Source of the DNA: Carya illinoinensis
Taxonomy: Eukaryota; Streptophyta; Magnoliopsida; Fagales; Juglandaceae
DNA length: 64,000 bases
Direction of reading: 5' to 3'
NCBI RefSeq assembly: GCF_018687715.1
Contig: NC_056752.1
Span: forward strand, 46,355,501-46,419,500
The notes beneath the pieces are model-generated. The model was given only the letters and a program-made list of their open reading frames with translations. It was not told the DNA's origin and did not search any database. The translations under genes and the position numbers were made by a program. Shown here in pieces: positions 28,684 to 40,844 of the stretch; position 1 is the first letter of the stretch; every line of letters begins with the position of its first letter.

Positions 28684-31600
28684 GAAGTGGGAAGGAAGTT
28701 CCCCGACCTGAGATGACCATAAACACAAAGGTAGTTGCTCCAACGCCTAAAGATGCAGCAGAGACGGGTGAAGTTGAAAAAGAACCAGAGGTAGTGAGAC
28801 CAGAACTGAAGAAGCCTGTGAGTGCAGATGTTGAGACTAGTAAGGGATACCAACCTGTGGTTCCCTATCCTCAGAGATTGGCAGCTAACCAAAAGAACAA
28901 GTATCACACAGAGATTCAAGAGATTTTCAAGCAAGTGAAGATCAATATTCCACTCTTGGATGCCATACAACAAGTGCCTTCATATGCAAAGTTTTTGAAG
29001 GACTTGTGCACGGTGAAGAGGAAGCTGAATGTGAAGAAGAAAGCTTTCCTAACGGAGCAAGTTAGTGCATTGATATTGAGCGAGACTCCTCAGAAGTTTG
29101 GAGATCCCGGCTCTCCCAACATTTCCATTATGATTGGTGAATCACGCATTGGGAGAGCTTTACTTGATTTGGGGAGTAGTGTGAACTTGCTACCGTTCTC
29201 AGTATATGAGCAGTTGGGATTGGGTGAGCTAAAAAAGACCTTCATCATGCTACAGTTGGCTGATAGATCAGTTAAGGTACCGAGGGGTCTTGTAGAGGAC
29301 GTGTTGGTCCAGGTGGACAAATTCTACTACCCAGTGGATTTTGTGGTTCTTGACATGTAGCAGCCGGTCTCCACTATGTACCAAGCTCCTGTCATCCTAG
29401 GAAGACCATTTCTAACTACATCAAATGCATTGATCAATTGCAGAAGTGGAGTTTTGAAGCTTACCTTTGGGAACATGGCACTTGAGTTGAACGTTTTCAA
29501 CGCTTGCAAGATGCCAGCACATTTTGATGACACAAGCGATTTGAATGCTGTGGAGAGTTTGACACCAACAGATTTTATTTGCTCAACTTCTCCCTTCTCT
29601 GATGATGATTATATTTTTCAGACACCTGAATTTTTACTTGATGAGAAAATTGATCATATCAATGAAGATGACTTTGATTTTTTTGATTGTTTTGCAGATT
29701 CTTCATTACCACTTGAAGTACAATTTGCAGGAGCAAGATGGAAACCCCAGTTTGAAGCCCTACCACCACCAGACATGCTTAAATCTTCAGAGGAAGAAGT
29801 TTCCCAGTTGGAGCTAAAACCGCTTCCTCAAGATTTAAAGTATGTGTTCCTTGGTCCTGAAGAAGGCACTTTTCCGGTGGTGATTTCCTCAAAGCTAAAT
29901 CAGAAGGATGAAGCCCAGTTGATTGAAGTATTAAGGAAGCATCGAGGTGCAGTTGGTTGGACAATAGCTGACATCAAAGGCATTGATGCCGCTGTATGTA
30001 CCCACAGAATCCATCTTGAAGACGATGTTAGACCGGTTCGTGATGCTCAACGCAGGCTCAATCCTACCATGAAGGAAGTTGTGAAAGAGGAGGTGCTTAA
30101 GCTACTCGCAGTGGGTATCATTTATCCCATCTCAAACAATAAGTGAGTTAGTCCAACTCAAGTGGTACCAAAGAAATCTGGTTTGATTGTCATAAAAAAT
30201 GATAAAAATGAGTTGATTCCAACTAGAATGGCTACTGGCTGGAGAATGTGCATTGATTATAGAAAACTTAACTCAGCCAGTAGGAAGGATCATTTTCCTT
30301 TACCATTCTTGGATCAAATTTTGGAAAGAGTAGCTGGTAATGCATATTATTGTTTCTTGGATGGCTATTCTGGTTATTATCAAATTGCTGTAGCACCTGA
30401 GGATCAGGAGAAAACCACTTTCACCTGTCCTTTTGGTACTTTTACTTTTACTAGAATGCCTTTTGGTTTGTGTAATGCTCCAGCTACTTTTCAGAGATGC
30501 ATGATGAGTATTTTTTCTGATATGATTGATGACATTTGTGAAATATTCATGGATGATTTCTCTGTTTTTGGAAAATCCTTTGAGAGTTGTTTTCATAATT
30601 TGGCACGTATTCTCCAGAGATGTGAGGAAAAAAATCTTTTACTTAATTGGGAGAAATGCCAATTTATGGTTACTCAAGGCATTGTATTGGGGCATATTGT
30701 TTCTTCTGAGGGTATAAAGGTTGACAAGGCAAAGATTGAATTAATATCTAAACTTCCTATCCCTAGGACAGTTAGGGATATTCGTTCTTTTCTTGGTCAT
30801 GCTGGTTTTTATAGGCGGTTTATTCAAGGGTTTAGTTCTATTGCAAAACCTTTGTGCACTCTTTTACAAAATGATATTGAATTTGTTTGGACTGATGAGT
30901 GTCAAAAAGCTTTTGATACCTTGAAAAAGTCGCTTACCACTGCCCCTATTGTGAAACCCCCGCAGTGGGACCTTCCCTTTGAGATTATGACAGATGCTAG
31001 TGAATATGCCTTAGGAGCTATTTTGGGGTAGCGAGTGGATAACAGACCTTTTGTGATTTATTATGCCAGTAGAACTTTGAATGATGCCCAGAAAAATTAT
31101 ACCACTACTGAAAAAGAATTGCTTGCAGTGGTTTTTGCACTTGATAAATTCTGGGCTTATATTCTTGGTTCTCCTGTTACTATTTTCACTGACCACTCTG
31201 CTCTTAAGTATTTGTTAGCTAAAAAAGATGCAAAACCACGCTTGATTCGCTGGATTCTATTATTTCAAGAGTTCAACATCAACATTAAGGACAAGAAAGG
31301 AGTTGAAAACGTGGTAGCTGACCACCTCTCTAGATTGTCATCATCTCCTTCTTCACATGTCAGCCTCCCTCTTGATGATAGTTTCCCGGATGAGCAGTTG
31401 TTTGTGGTTGATAGAGCTCCCTGGTATGCTGACATAGTCAATTATCTGGTGACTGAGCAAATGCCTTCTGACTGGTCAACCCAAGATAAGCGTCGGTTTC
31501 TATCTGAGGTAAAACATTTCTACTTTGATGACCCTTATCTTTTCAAATATTTTTCGGACCAATTGATTCGGAGATGCATTCCTGATGATGAGTTTTCTTC

Positions 31601-32711
31601 AGTATTGAGATTTTGTTATATGGGTGCATGTGGTGGTCATTTTTCAGCAAATAAAACAGTGGCAAAAATTTTGCAAAGCGGTTTTTATTGGCCTTCCATG
31701 TTTAAGGACGCTTACAATTTTTGTAAAGCATGTGAGTCTTGTCAAAAGTTGGGAGTCATTAGCAAAAGAAACATGATGCCCCTTTCCCCCATTCTTACTT
31801 TAGAAATCTTTGATTGTTGGGGAATAGACTTCATGGGACCTTTTCCGATTTCCTTTGGAAACACATATATTTTATTGGCTGTGGACTATGTTTCAAAGTG
31901 GGTTGAGGCCATCGCTTGCAAAACCAATGACCATCATGTTGTACTAAAATTTTTACAATCTTTGTTTGCTCGATTTGGCATGCCCAAGGTTATCATTAGT
32001 GACGGGGGTTCTCATTTTTGCAATAAACTATTTTCTACACTTGTGAAGAAATATGGTATCACACACAGAGTTTCTACCCCTTATTACCCTCAAACAAATG
32101 GACAAGCTGAATTGGCAAACAGAGAAATAAAAATCATTCTGGAGAAAACAGTAAATCCTAATAGGAAAGATTGGTCGATTAAGCTTATTGATGCTTTGTG
32201 GGCTTATAGGACAGCTTTTAAAACAAATCTATGGATGTCTCCCTATCGATTAGTTTATGGTAAAGCTTGTCATTTACCTGTTGACATTCAGCATCGAGCT
32301 CTTTGGGCCATAAAACATGTTAACATGTCACTTGATGAAGCTTCAGGGTTGAGAAAATTGCAGATCAATGAATTGGATGAAGCTCGTCGGAATGCTTATG
32401 ACAACGCGCAACTGGCAAAGGAACGCATGAAAATTCTGCATGATCAGAAAATTCATCCAAAGCATTTCACACTTGGCCAGGAAGTTCTTCTTTACAACTC
32501 TCGCTTGCATATTTTTCCTGGAAAGTTGAAATCCCGATGGAGTGGGCCGTACATTGTAAAGACCGTTCATCCTCATGGCGCGGTAGACATTGTCAATCCG
32601 AAGAATGGTAATAGCTTCACTGTCAACGGACAACGTCTAAAGTCATTTTTGAAGGTCTTTAATCCACATGAAGAGATCTTGCTTGTGCAAGACCCCAGGG
32701 AAGTGTTTTGA
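28573..32711 (+). pseudogene. Athila Pol: protease, RT, RNase H, integrase (three stops)
   Basis: One frame spans the whole region with stops at 29358-29360 (TAG), 30144-30146 (TGA) and 31029-31031 (TAG). Protease: RALLDLGSSVNLLPFSVY, the DLG variant usual for Athila. RT: GWRMCIDYRKLN, FLDGYSGYYQIAV, FMDDFSVFGKS (the [Y/F]MDD box). RNase H: IMTDASEYALGAILG up to VVADHLSRL. Integrase: zinc-finger end CKACESCQK, core with [26 protein letters not shown] and [17 protein letters not shown], giving D, D, E. A C-terminal part ends DPREVF. The enzymes would copy and integrate Athila RNA. With three stops this copy depends on other elements. Confidence 0.85.
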
Positions 32712-33709
32712 TTTGCTTCTCCTTCTTTACAGTTTTCTTTACTTGCTTTGTTTCTATTTGTTCTTTTGCTTTGATTTTATATTTCATGTTGTTTGTTTGT
32801 TTTGCTTGTTTTTTTTTTTCTGTGCTCTTTGTTTTCTTTCGTTCGATTCATTAAGGACTATGTCTCTCACTAGTTGGGGGGTAGCATTTGTTTCATCAAA
32901 AAAAAAATTTGAAATTTGAGATTTGTGAAATTTGAGCATCTTGGTGGAGTAGTTGAGCGGGATCATTTGTGAAGATTTATTTTCAAGCTTAAACATAGAG
33001 CATGATTTTTGATGCATCATATTTTGTTGATATGTGGCTTGAAACACCGGGATGTTATGCTTATTGAGATGAAACTTGATAAAATTTTTGTAGAACGAAA
33101 GACAAATTTTGAAGGACATTTTGCACATGCTTACACTTGTAGTGTTCCTTATTTACCATTCATTGATTTAACACTGGAGAAGTAAACTGCAGGACTACCG
33201 AGCCATGCCAAAAAAAAAAAAAAAAGAGAGAGAGAGAAAAAAAAGAGAAAGAGAAAAAAGGAATAAAGGCAACTTAGTGAACTTTCCTAAGTAAAAAGGG
33301 CTAGAAACAGTTACCCAAGACTTTGGGGGTTGAGTGTCCAACCTTTAAAAACAAAGCTGGCGTGAAAACTGCTAGTCCCTTGGGCTTTGAGGTAGTTAGA
33401 ATCAGCAATGATTAATCTTAAGGTTGAAAAATCCTATGACAAATCATGGTTAGTAATAAGGAACGCACAGCAAGTTTAGCTCCATACACACATTTGAATT
33501 CCGAGAAATTTGCCTCAATTCTACGTGAAAGATTGTTGAGATAGTCTTGGTGGGTATAACCCTTGGGGGTTGAGTAGTAACATGTCACTTTTGTGAGAAT
33601 TCAGAATTGTGTTTGATTGTTTTTGTTTGAATTTCGATCTTTATGCAATATTCATCTAAATTAATTTTCACTATTTTGCTCAAGGATTAGCAAAATGCTA
33701 GTTGGGGGG
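32712..33709 (+). other. Athila 3' internal region with polypurine tract, no env-like ORF
   Basis: Non-coding. Contains a long purine run at about 33212-33262 (A17 followed by GA repeats) and the PPT GTTGGGGGG at 33701-33709, next to the 3' LTR. Two earlier TTGGGGGG blocks (about 32874 and 33530) resemble extra purine tracts. Many Athila families keep an envelope-like ORF here; none is seen. Confidence 0.65.
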
Positions 33710-35765
33710 TGTGATTGAGCTGAAATATTGCATATTTTAGCTATTTAAAACCAATGTATTTTAAATTCATCATGACATTATTATTGGTTTTAAATGGAAA
33801 AATGGTTAAAATGAATAAATCAAATTTGTGATTTTAATTGATTAAAAGCATGAATTTCTACTTGAATTCTACCAACTATTGATTACTGTGCATTCTAGTC
33901 CATAATTTTTCTTGCTTTCCATTATCATTTGTGTTTGTACCATTGTTCTCCTTGTTCTTCATGTTCATAAGGTTTCTTGAGCTATCTTTCCATCTTCAAA
34001 AGATAGAAGCACTTCTTGCCAACCCATAACCATAGGGCATCCTCGGCATTAAATTCTTGGCTACAAATTTTGTCTTATTTCTTTTTATTTTCTCCCCAAA
34101 ACAGATCAGATTCATCCAGCACCGTTCCAACTTCCACCAACAAGAACAGTTCAACATGCTCTTGTTTGCCGGTTTCCTCAAAACTTGGGAGCATCATCAC
34201 TCACGAATGGAAGGGAAACAACTAATACAAACACAGCACTTGCAGAAAAATCACATGTGCAGCAGCTACTACAGCAAAAGAAAGAAGATCATTCGGACAT
34301 CACTCACACATGCATGCACACATGTACACATCAGTAAGCAAACATGCAACAAACCAACACATGCAGATCACTCGGGCAGCACGTTACACCAACTCACAGC
34401 CAGCCACTCACACCATACAGCAGACCAGTTCACACATGCATGACAGCAACCACTCATTCGGATCACACCAAGCAGCAGAAAGCATTCGGACAGCACTCAT
34501 GCACAATGCACATGCAGACATGCAGCGGACAGCACTCATTCAAAATGGACACATGCAGAAAACATGACACAGCTGGACTCACACGTGCAGTAGACTCACA
34601 CACGCTGTACAGCAGCAGAAAGAAACCAGTTCACACATGCAGACCAGCAAGGCTGTTCACTTCACTTTTCTTGTTTCTGCACATGGAAGTTGAACGTGCA
34701 GCAACAATTTTTTTTTATTTCTTTTTCATGTGGACAGGAAACAGCTTTTGGAAGCAGCAGCACCAAGAGCAGGAGGAGATCAGCTATTTATTTAGCTGGA
34801 AGCAACAGCAGCAGGGGCAATTTTTGAATTATTTTCTTTTCATTTAGAAGCTAGCGGTAGCAGCAGAACCTAGCTTAGCTTGGAGTTATTAGTTTGTTCT
34901 TTCATTTTTGCTTTCTTTTTTTTGTTTAAGCTGGAAAACAGCAGAGTGGTGCTCGGCAGTTTGTTTTAACTTAAACCTAGTGGTGTTCGGCAGTTTGTTT
35001 TAACTTAAACATAGTGGTGTTCGGCAGTCTTTGTTTTTGGCTACAATGCTTTGTTGTTTTAGAATTTTTATTAAGTGTATTAAGAATTGTTTTAGAATTT
35101 TATTTCATTAAGTGTAATACCTTAATTTCTTTCAAGTGTGCTAGTTGGTTTCATGCAACAAGAGAATTGTTTAGAAGCCTTAATCAAGTATGCTAGTTTG
35201 TTTCATGAAACAAAGAAATTGTTGTAGAAGTTTTTAATTAAGTGTGCTAGTTTAATTTATTGCAAGAAGGGTTTGGTAGAGAACTTTTGTTTTTGTTTTA
35301 GTTGGGTAATTTATTTGTTGTTTACTTATTTCATGTTATTTATTTTTATTGTTTCATTAAGTTTTCATTTTAATAGTGATTACAATTGCTATGGTTTAAT
35401 TTGAGAATTTGTGATGAACCCTAGAATATTGATTTTGAGGCTTTTCAATTTTCAGTACATGTTTTGTCAATTACTTTCTAATTTAGTTTAATTTTTAATT
35501 TAGTTTTATTAATTTCTGAGTTTAATCTTTTAGTCCTTTACATTCTAATCCGACAATCAAAATCTAAAAACATGAATCTAGTCCATGACTAGTAACCCCT
35601 TCCATCCATTGCACATATCATCCTCTTGTTTTCTCTTTGTGAAGTTTTTCACATTTTTCAACGAGTTTAATTTTAAGTAACTTTCCCTGAGGAGACGATC
35701 TAGGAATTTATTCCTAATTATTACACGACATCCTCCTGCACTTGGGATAGTATTAGTGCTACTCA
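33710..35765 (+). repeat. 3' LTR of the Athila element, slightly truncated
   Basis: Aligns with 24916-26952 throughout. It has three minisatellite boxes in place of four, and an extra about 55-bp tandem duplication near 35145-35215 (GTGCTAGTTKGTTTCATG). By eye similarity is about 96-97%. The last about 15 bases of the LTR are missing. Confidence 0.8.
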
Positions 35766-35839
35766 TTAATACCCAAGGATATTAATGGCAAAATCAACAT
35801 CGGACACATGGAATGACCAAACCTCCCATGCCACCACTT

Positions 35840-36372
35840 AGTAGCGACTTGGGATAGGTCCTTGACCCGTGGCTAAGATGGGATATTACTGAAGCAACAC
35901 GGGAAATTTTGGTAGGAGGAAATGGAGAGAAATACTCTAAGAAGAAAGGACATAATGGAGCAGTAACACCGAAAGAACACGTCAAATTAAATGAAGATAC
36001 CAGATAACCACACCGCATTAAATGATTGACACCAGAAGGCCACGCCACCTTAAAGACAGCATGGCAGTGGAGGCTCCAGGAGAGGTCTCCCTCTTCCCCA
36101 AAACGTAGGGTATGGCCTCCTGACTTGAGGAGTCAAGTATAAAAGGATGCACAGAATGGCGAGGTAAGGGGGATCGATCTAGAATAACAAACTGTTATTA
36201 GATTTCTATATTTTCATTGAAAGCATTTTCCCATAGAAGAAAACTAACTTAACCATCGGAGGCTTCCTGGGCTATCGAGAGCCACCCATTCCTTGTTGCA
36301 GGACACCGATCGAGCAAATGTCCGGACTGCTGAGCAAACCGACCCAAAGGCGTATGAAACGTGACGTTAACA
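35840..36372 (+). repeat. Partial 3' LTR of Tat1
   Basis: Matches the right three quarters of 16721-17345, with the TATA box TATAAAAG at 36138-36145 and the end GTGACGTTAACA. The 75 bp before it (35766-35840) do not align clearly with the left LTR. This asymmetry, with the clipped Athila LTR next door, marks a deletion junction. Confidence 0.7.
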
Positions 36373-36428
36373 CTGTCCATGACACCCATTTCAAATCTCA
36401 TAACTTCTTTACAACAAACCAGAATTAA

Positions 36429-36806
36429 GGAAAAAGCTAGGGATCTCACTCCAACCTACCTCTCCACTTTTCTTTCTTTTATTTATTTATTTAATGATTA
36501 AGAAAATATTGTTTAATAATATTGTATTTTTTTTATTTTTTAAAAAATATTTAAAAGTGTTAAAAAATGATGTGAAAACAAAACTAGCAGGAGCCCACCC
36601 ACCTTAGAATTAAAATGCCTGTCGGCAAACATCCAAATCTAGCAAGGTCAAACTCCTTAAAGATGAGAGAAAGCTAAGGGGATGTTTTGATTCTGGGGTG
36701 GTCTACACCACTGCTGGGCTTCGCTATGCCAAAATAATTTTTTTAATATTATTTTTTAAAAAAATTCATAATATTATTAAATAATATTAGATCCCTAGCT
36801 TTTTCC
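36429..36806. mobile_element. MITE-like element with perfect 18-bp inverted ends
   Basis: GGAAAAAGCTAGGGATCT (36429-36446) is exactly inverse to AGATCCCTAGCTTTTTCC (36789-36806). The subterminal parts are AT-rich on both sides (ATAATATT motifs), giving fold-back ability over 378 bp. No clear target duplication, so the superfamily is not assigned. Confidence 0.55.
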
Positions 36807-37124
36807 TGATGCTAGCATAGTTGTTGGCTTGAATTACTCCAACAGAAAATAATCTTTGCACAATGTTGGAGATTGACAAGTGTATATCAGAGATGGGCTA
36901 AAAATTCTTAAAAGTGCGGCTAGGTTTGGATAAAAAGAAATATTTCTTCATTATAATTTTTTTAAATTGTCACATAAAATATAATAAAAAAATAAAAAAT
37001 TTCAAATTTCAAAATATTAATAATATTAAAAATTAATATTCTAACAGTATTTTATTCAACTTTCATCTCAACTTATTATTCAAACCCCCTAGAGTTCTTG
37101 GCTTTCCAAATGAAAAATTATACT

Positions 37125-37295
37125 CACCATCTTCACACCACATACCACACATTATTTTTTATTTTTTTTTTCTTACCAAATGTGTGGTGTATGGATGAGG
37201 GGTAGAAGAACTTAATTAATTTAGGAAGAATAAAACAAAAAATAAAAATAAATAAAAATAAGTGTGGTGCGTGGTCATGTGTGTAGATGATGATC
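37125..37295. mobile_element. Short MITE-like inverted repeat, about 170 bp
   Basis: The left part ACCATCTTCACACCACATACCACACA is an imperfect inverse of the right part, read on the minus strand as ATCATCTACACACATGACC and ACGCACCACACTT. A third inverse block (AATGTGTGGTGTATGG, about 37177-37192) makes a smaller internal stem. Target duplication not resolved. Confidence 0.45.
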
Positions 37296-38424
37296 AAGTA
37301 GCAAAACTCCATGTAATAAAACCAAACTTTAGTTGAAGGCATGATTCATGCATGCATGATGAGGAAAACTTTTTGAATGGTAAGATTGAAGTTTATTGTT
37401 TAACTATTCAAGGGCATAACAATAACGTTTGCTCCATAATGTATTTTGGCATAAATTCTACAGAGAAAAGTTCAATCTGTGGTTAAATTGGTTACTTATT
37501 AATCTATTGTAAAGCATTTTCTGCCCATCCTCCCTCTTGATTTTTAAGTTTTTTGATGGTTATTGTTCATTACCATGCCTCGAACTTAGATATAATCATA
37601 CTCCTAAATGAAATGTCTCAAAAACTCTTCTAAACAGAATAAACAAAATATTGGCAACATTTCTCTTAAATCAGACTAATATGTTTTTGTTCCCTGACAC
37701 TTATCTCATATTTCTCTTATAATCCTATCACGTGTCATTTATTCCAATTGTCACAATCATCATATATCTAGGAAAAAAAAAAAGATGGTGGAGATAAATG
37801 GGTGAATCATTCACCAACTCAGTAAGTAGCGAACCTATACTAATACATAAACATGAGCCAATTATAGAATGTAAAAATAGATAGTTCTAAAAAAATATGG
37901 TAGTGGAATTTTTAAAAGCATTTACTTACATAATACATAAAAAAGACATTAGGTACAAGTGTACTAAACAATATTAGAAACAGATATGGAGCCCATATTT
38001 ACACTTGAAGCAAGGTTGTGCATGTCTGCAGTTAGACAAGAGAACATAAATCATTATTTTGTTACCAAAGTGGTGCACTCAAAATAGGGGTCATGTTTAC
38101 CCATGACATGGTTATGCATTCTGTGGATAGTCAAATAAAATATAAATCACCTTGTCACCAAAGTGATTGCACTTAAAACAGAGGCCACTGTAATATCTTG
38201 TAATAGGGTTGAAGGCCTCTATTATATCTCATGGCAGGGCCGGAGGTAAGGGTGGGCAAAAACTCCAAATTCCCAACTCTGGTTGAATTTTGACAAGGCT
38301 CTGACTTTGTCAATCGGAATTTTCAGAATTCAGAGTCGGAGTAACTCCGACTCCACTAGTTGAAATCAGAGCCTGTGTGAGCTCTGAAATCTGACATTTT
38401 TTTTTTTAAATCACATTAGCAAAA

Positions 38425-38530
38425 GAACGTTGTTTCACTCAGAAGGGGGTCCAAAACGCAGGACCCTTTACTGAAGTAACTAAACGACGTTGTTTCATGC
38501 AGAAGGTGGTCCAAAACGCAGGACCCCCTT
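38425..38530 (+). repeat. 60-bp direct repeat, two copies
   Basis: ACGTTGTTTCAYKCAGAAGG followed by KGGTCCAAAACGCAGGACCC occurs at about 38428 and 38488. GGTCCAAAACGCAGGACC is itself nearly palindromic. It lies in the 5' leader of the hAT relic. Confidence 0.7.
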
Positions 38531-38867
38531 CTTCCCCCCTCAATTTTGTACAATAGACCCACAACTCCCTTTGTCTCCACACTGTGCTTCACCTCTCCTC
38601 CCATCTGCTATCACCTGAGGTTGTCATGAGTCACCTTTCAAAGTTCATCACAAATTATAAGCCACTCAACACTCACTCACTCACTCAATTTTTTTTTTGT
38701 AGAATTTTAGGGTTCCAAGATGATTTAATTGTGATGTTGTGGTTTAAAATTTTTGAAATGGGTATGATTTATTGTTTGCATTTCAATGATTTTAATTTTT
38801 AGGCTGTTAAATTTAAGAATTGAGGAATTTAGGTTTTAGAAAAATTGAGTTTTTTTGTTCCAGAAAA

Positions 38868-39030
38868 CATTCGCTTGAGCAAACATCACACAAATTGTTC
38901 GATTGAGCCTTTGCTGGAGTGTGGCTCGAGTGAACATCATACAGATTGTTTAATTAAGCCTTTGCTTGAGTTTGGCTGGAGCAAATGTCACAAAGATTGT
39001 TCACTCGAGTGTGGCTTGAGTAAATGTTCA
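38868..39030 (+). repeat. Degenerate CTCGAGTGAAC-type tandem repeats in the hAT relic
   Basis: Three to four decayed units of about 55 bp contain GCTTGAGCAAACATCACA, GGCTCGAGTGAACATCA, GGCTGGAGCAAATGTCA and GGCTTGAGTAAATG. The unit resembles the LTR array at 1795-2175 and the Copia LTR motifs at 41510-41635 and 51645-51835. Confidence 0.55.
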
Positions 39031-40844
39031 TTTTTTTTTTGTGTTTTATTTATTTTTAAATCACAAACTCGACTAGACATATATGTTTTTCCTTTTCAAT
39101 ATGTTTCTAATTTGTAGATAATTTTCATAACATGTTAAATGAAGTTGTTTGTTAATTACTTCAAATTATTTGCATAGCCAATTATGGATGCTACACCATC
39201 TCTACGCAATTCTGCTCAAGAGGATGACGCATAGCCATTGGTGTCACATATACGTACTTTAGACTGTAGACATCCATTTAGAGCAGTTACCTTTTGTGCA
39301 AGTAGTTAAGTCTCAATGGACCTAGAAGACATTGATATGCTTAATAAGGAGGAGGAGGTGATGAATGTTGAGGCCGATCCACTAGCACAACCTAGTAAAA
39401 CAAGGTCATCAACATCAACAAAATTCCTAGTGATTGTGAGAATCCGCAAGCTCGATGCCACTACTGTAGGCAACTATACAGTTGTCATTCGAAGAAGTAA
39501 GGCATGTTAGTATTAATAGCATATCTTACGGGCTGCTAGTGGTATCAGATACACAAAGGGCAAGGAGCAACTAACCAAATGAAGCTGAGTTATGAGACTC
39601 CTATGGCCACTGATGGCACAGAGATTAAGAAGCTATTAATCTCTCAATATAATGAGAAGATGTTGAGGGATGTTCTTGTGGAGATGATCATCACTGATGA
39701 GATACCTTTTACCAAGGTTGACAAGGTAGGCTTCCACAAATTTGTGTACACTTTAGAGCCACGATTTCCTATGCCTTCACAGAATACTCTGATGCACGAT
39801 TGTTGAAGAGGCATGCAAGGAGAAGGTAGCAATGAAGGAAATTTTTATCGCCACTTGTCAGAGAGTATCATTTATGACTGATACATGGACCTTCATATAG
39901 AATGTGGGCTACATATGCATCACAACCCACTTTATTGACAGTGAGTAGACATTGTACAAGCGGTTTATCGCCTTCAAAAAAATTGTTAATCACAAGGGTT
40001 CATCCATTGGCAAGGAGATGGATGACTGCATAAAGGATTGAGGGATCAAAAAAGTGCTTTGTATCACTGTTGAGAATGTCAGTGCGAATGACACTGCCAT
40101 TGACTAGTTCAGGTGAAATACGACGTTAAAGGAGAATATCATTTGTGAGAACCAGTTTATCTATTTTTGATATTGTACCTATACCATCAATCTCATAGTT
40201 TCTGAGGGGTTCAATGAGGTTGATGATTCCATTTTTAAAGTCTGAAACCTTGTGAGATATGTGAGGGCTTCCCCCTAACGGTTCTACAGTTTAAGGTAAT
40301 AGCCAAACAACTTGAGATCCCATCTTCCAGTATGTTGCAATTGGATGTTTTGACTTGATGGAAATCTACATACATGATGTTGGATGTAGTGTAAAAGTAC
40401 TAAAAGGCATTCGAGTGGATGGAGGTCGAGGGTAAGGGCATGAGGTATGCCTTGCTGGAGTTAGTTAGGAGGAGAAGGGGGCTCAGTGCACCATTCTTAG
40501 TTGATTGGGCCAATGTCAAGTATTTTGTTCATTTTTTTAAAGTAAATTCATGACATAACTATGTGGATATCTGGGACAAAATATCCTACTACAAGGGGGT
40601 GACTAAACTAATGGGAGGATTTGGAAAAAGGGAGTTTATGGCTTTTAGCCATTTGACAGAATTCACAAATATGGTTTAGCTTGTGTGAACCAAATACAGA
40701 GATGTGTGAATCATGGGTGAGATGTCGCATGGTAGATTTTGAAAGATGAAAATCTGGAATGCCAAGTTTGAATAGGTGTTTTGATGGCTAAGAAAGCAGT
40801 AAAGGAGGAGTTGAGAGCTGAATTGTGTTTATTGGTTTGTAGGT

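Larger units (their letters stand above)
24916..35765 (+). mobile_element. Athila-type Gypsy retrotransposon, nearly intact (10.85 kb)
   Basis: LTRs of about 2.05 kb (24916-26967 and 33710-35765) flank a PBS of the Athila type, gag, and pol with the order protease, RT, RNase H, integrase. Damage is limited to one gag/pol frame change and three stops. No env-like ORF is present in the 1 kb between pol and the 3' LTR. The right LTR stops about 15 bp short of the left LTR end inferred from the PBS, and the flanks do not match (GGGTA versus TTAAT), so a deletion removed the right edge together with the start of the Tat1 3' LTR. Confidence 0.88.
16721..36372 (+). mobile_element. Tat-type Gypsy element without pol (Tat1), split by an Athila insertion
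   Basis: It consists of a left LTR (16721-17345), PBS, gag, protease, a tandem-repeat spacer, an antisense ORF, and a partial right LTR (about 35840-36372), interrupted at 24916-35765 by an Athila element. The gag and protease resemble those of Tat2 (52383-62935) motif by motif. RT, RNase H and integrase are absent: only about 220 bp separates the protease from the repeats. The right LTR is truncated at its 5' side, and the flanks CTGTC (right) and ATTTT (left) do not match, so the copy has been rearranged. Confidence 0.7.
36373..38246. other. AT-rich spacer with two MITE-like inverted repeats
   Basis: No gene seen apart from the inverted-repeat elements at 36429-36806 and about 37125-37295. 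The rest is low-complexity DNA. Confidence 0.5.
38247..40836 (+). pseudogene. Relic of a hAT transposase element
   Basis: The left edge TAAGGGTGGGCAAAAACTCC with subterminal ACTCCGACTCC motifs resembles hAT termini. From about 39186 (ATGGATGCTACACC) scattered frames show a BED zinc finger (TGCCACTACTGT at 39456, then CHSKK), a helix (GFHKFVYTLEPRFPMPS, 39720-39780), and the hAT catalytic region in shifting frames (TDTWT, VGYICITTHFID, KRFIAFKKIVNHKG, about 39868-40010). Many stops and frame changes make it dead. The C-terminal dimerisation domain is missing where a Copia relic begins. No right terminal repeat was found. Confidence 0.65.

Noticed and set aside
32343..32633. Minus-strand ORF opposite the Athila integrase C-terminus
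   Set aside because: Lies entirely under a well supported sense domain and has no features of its own.
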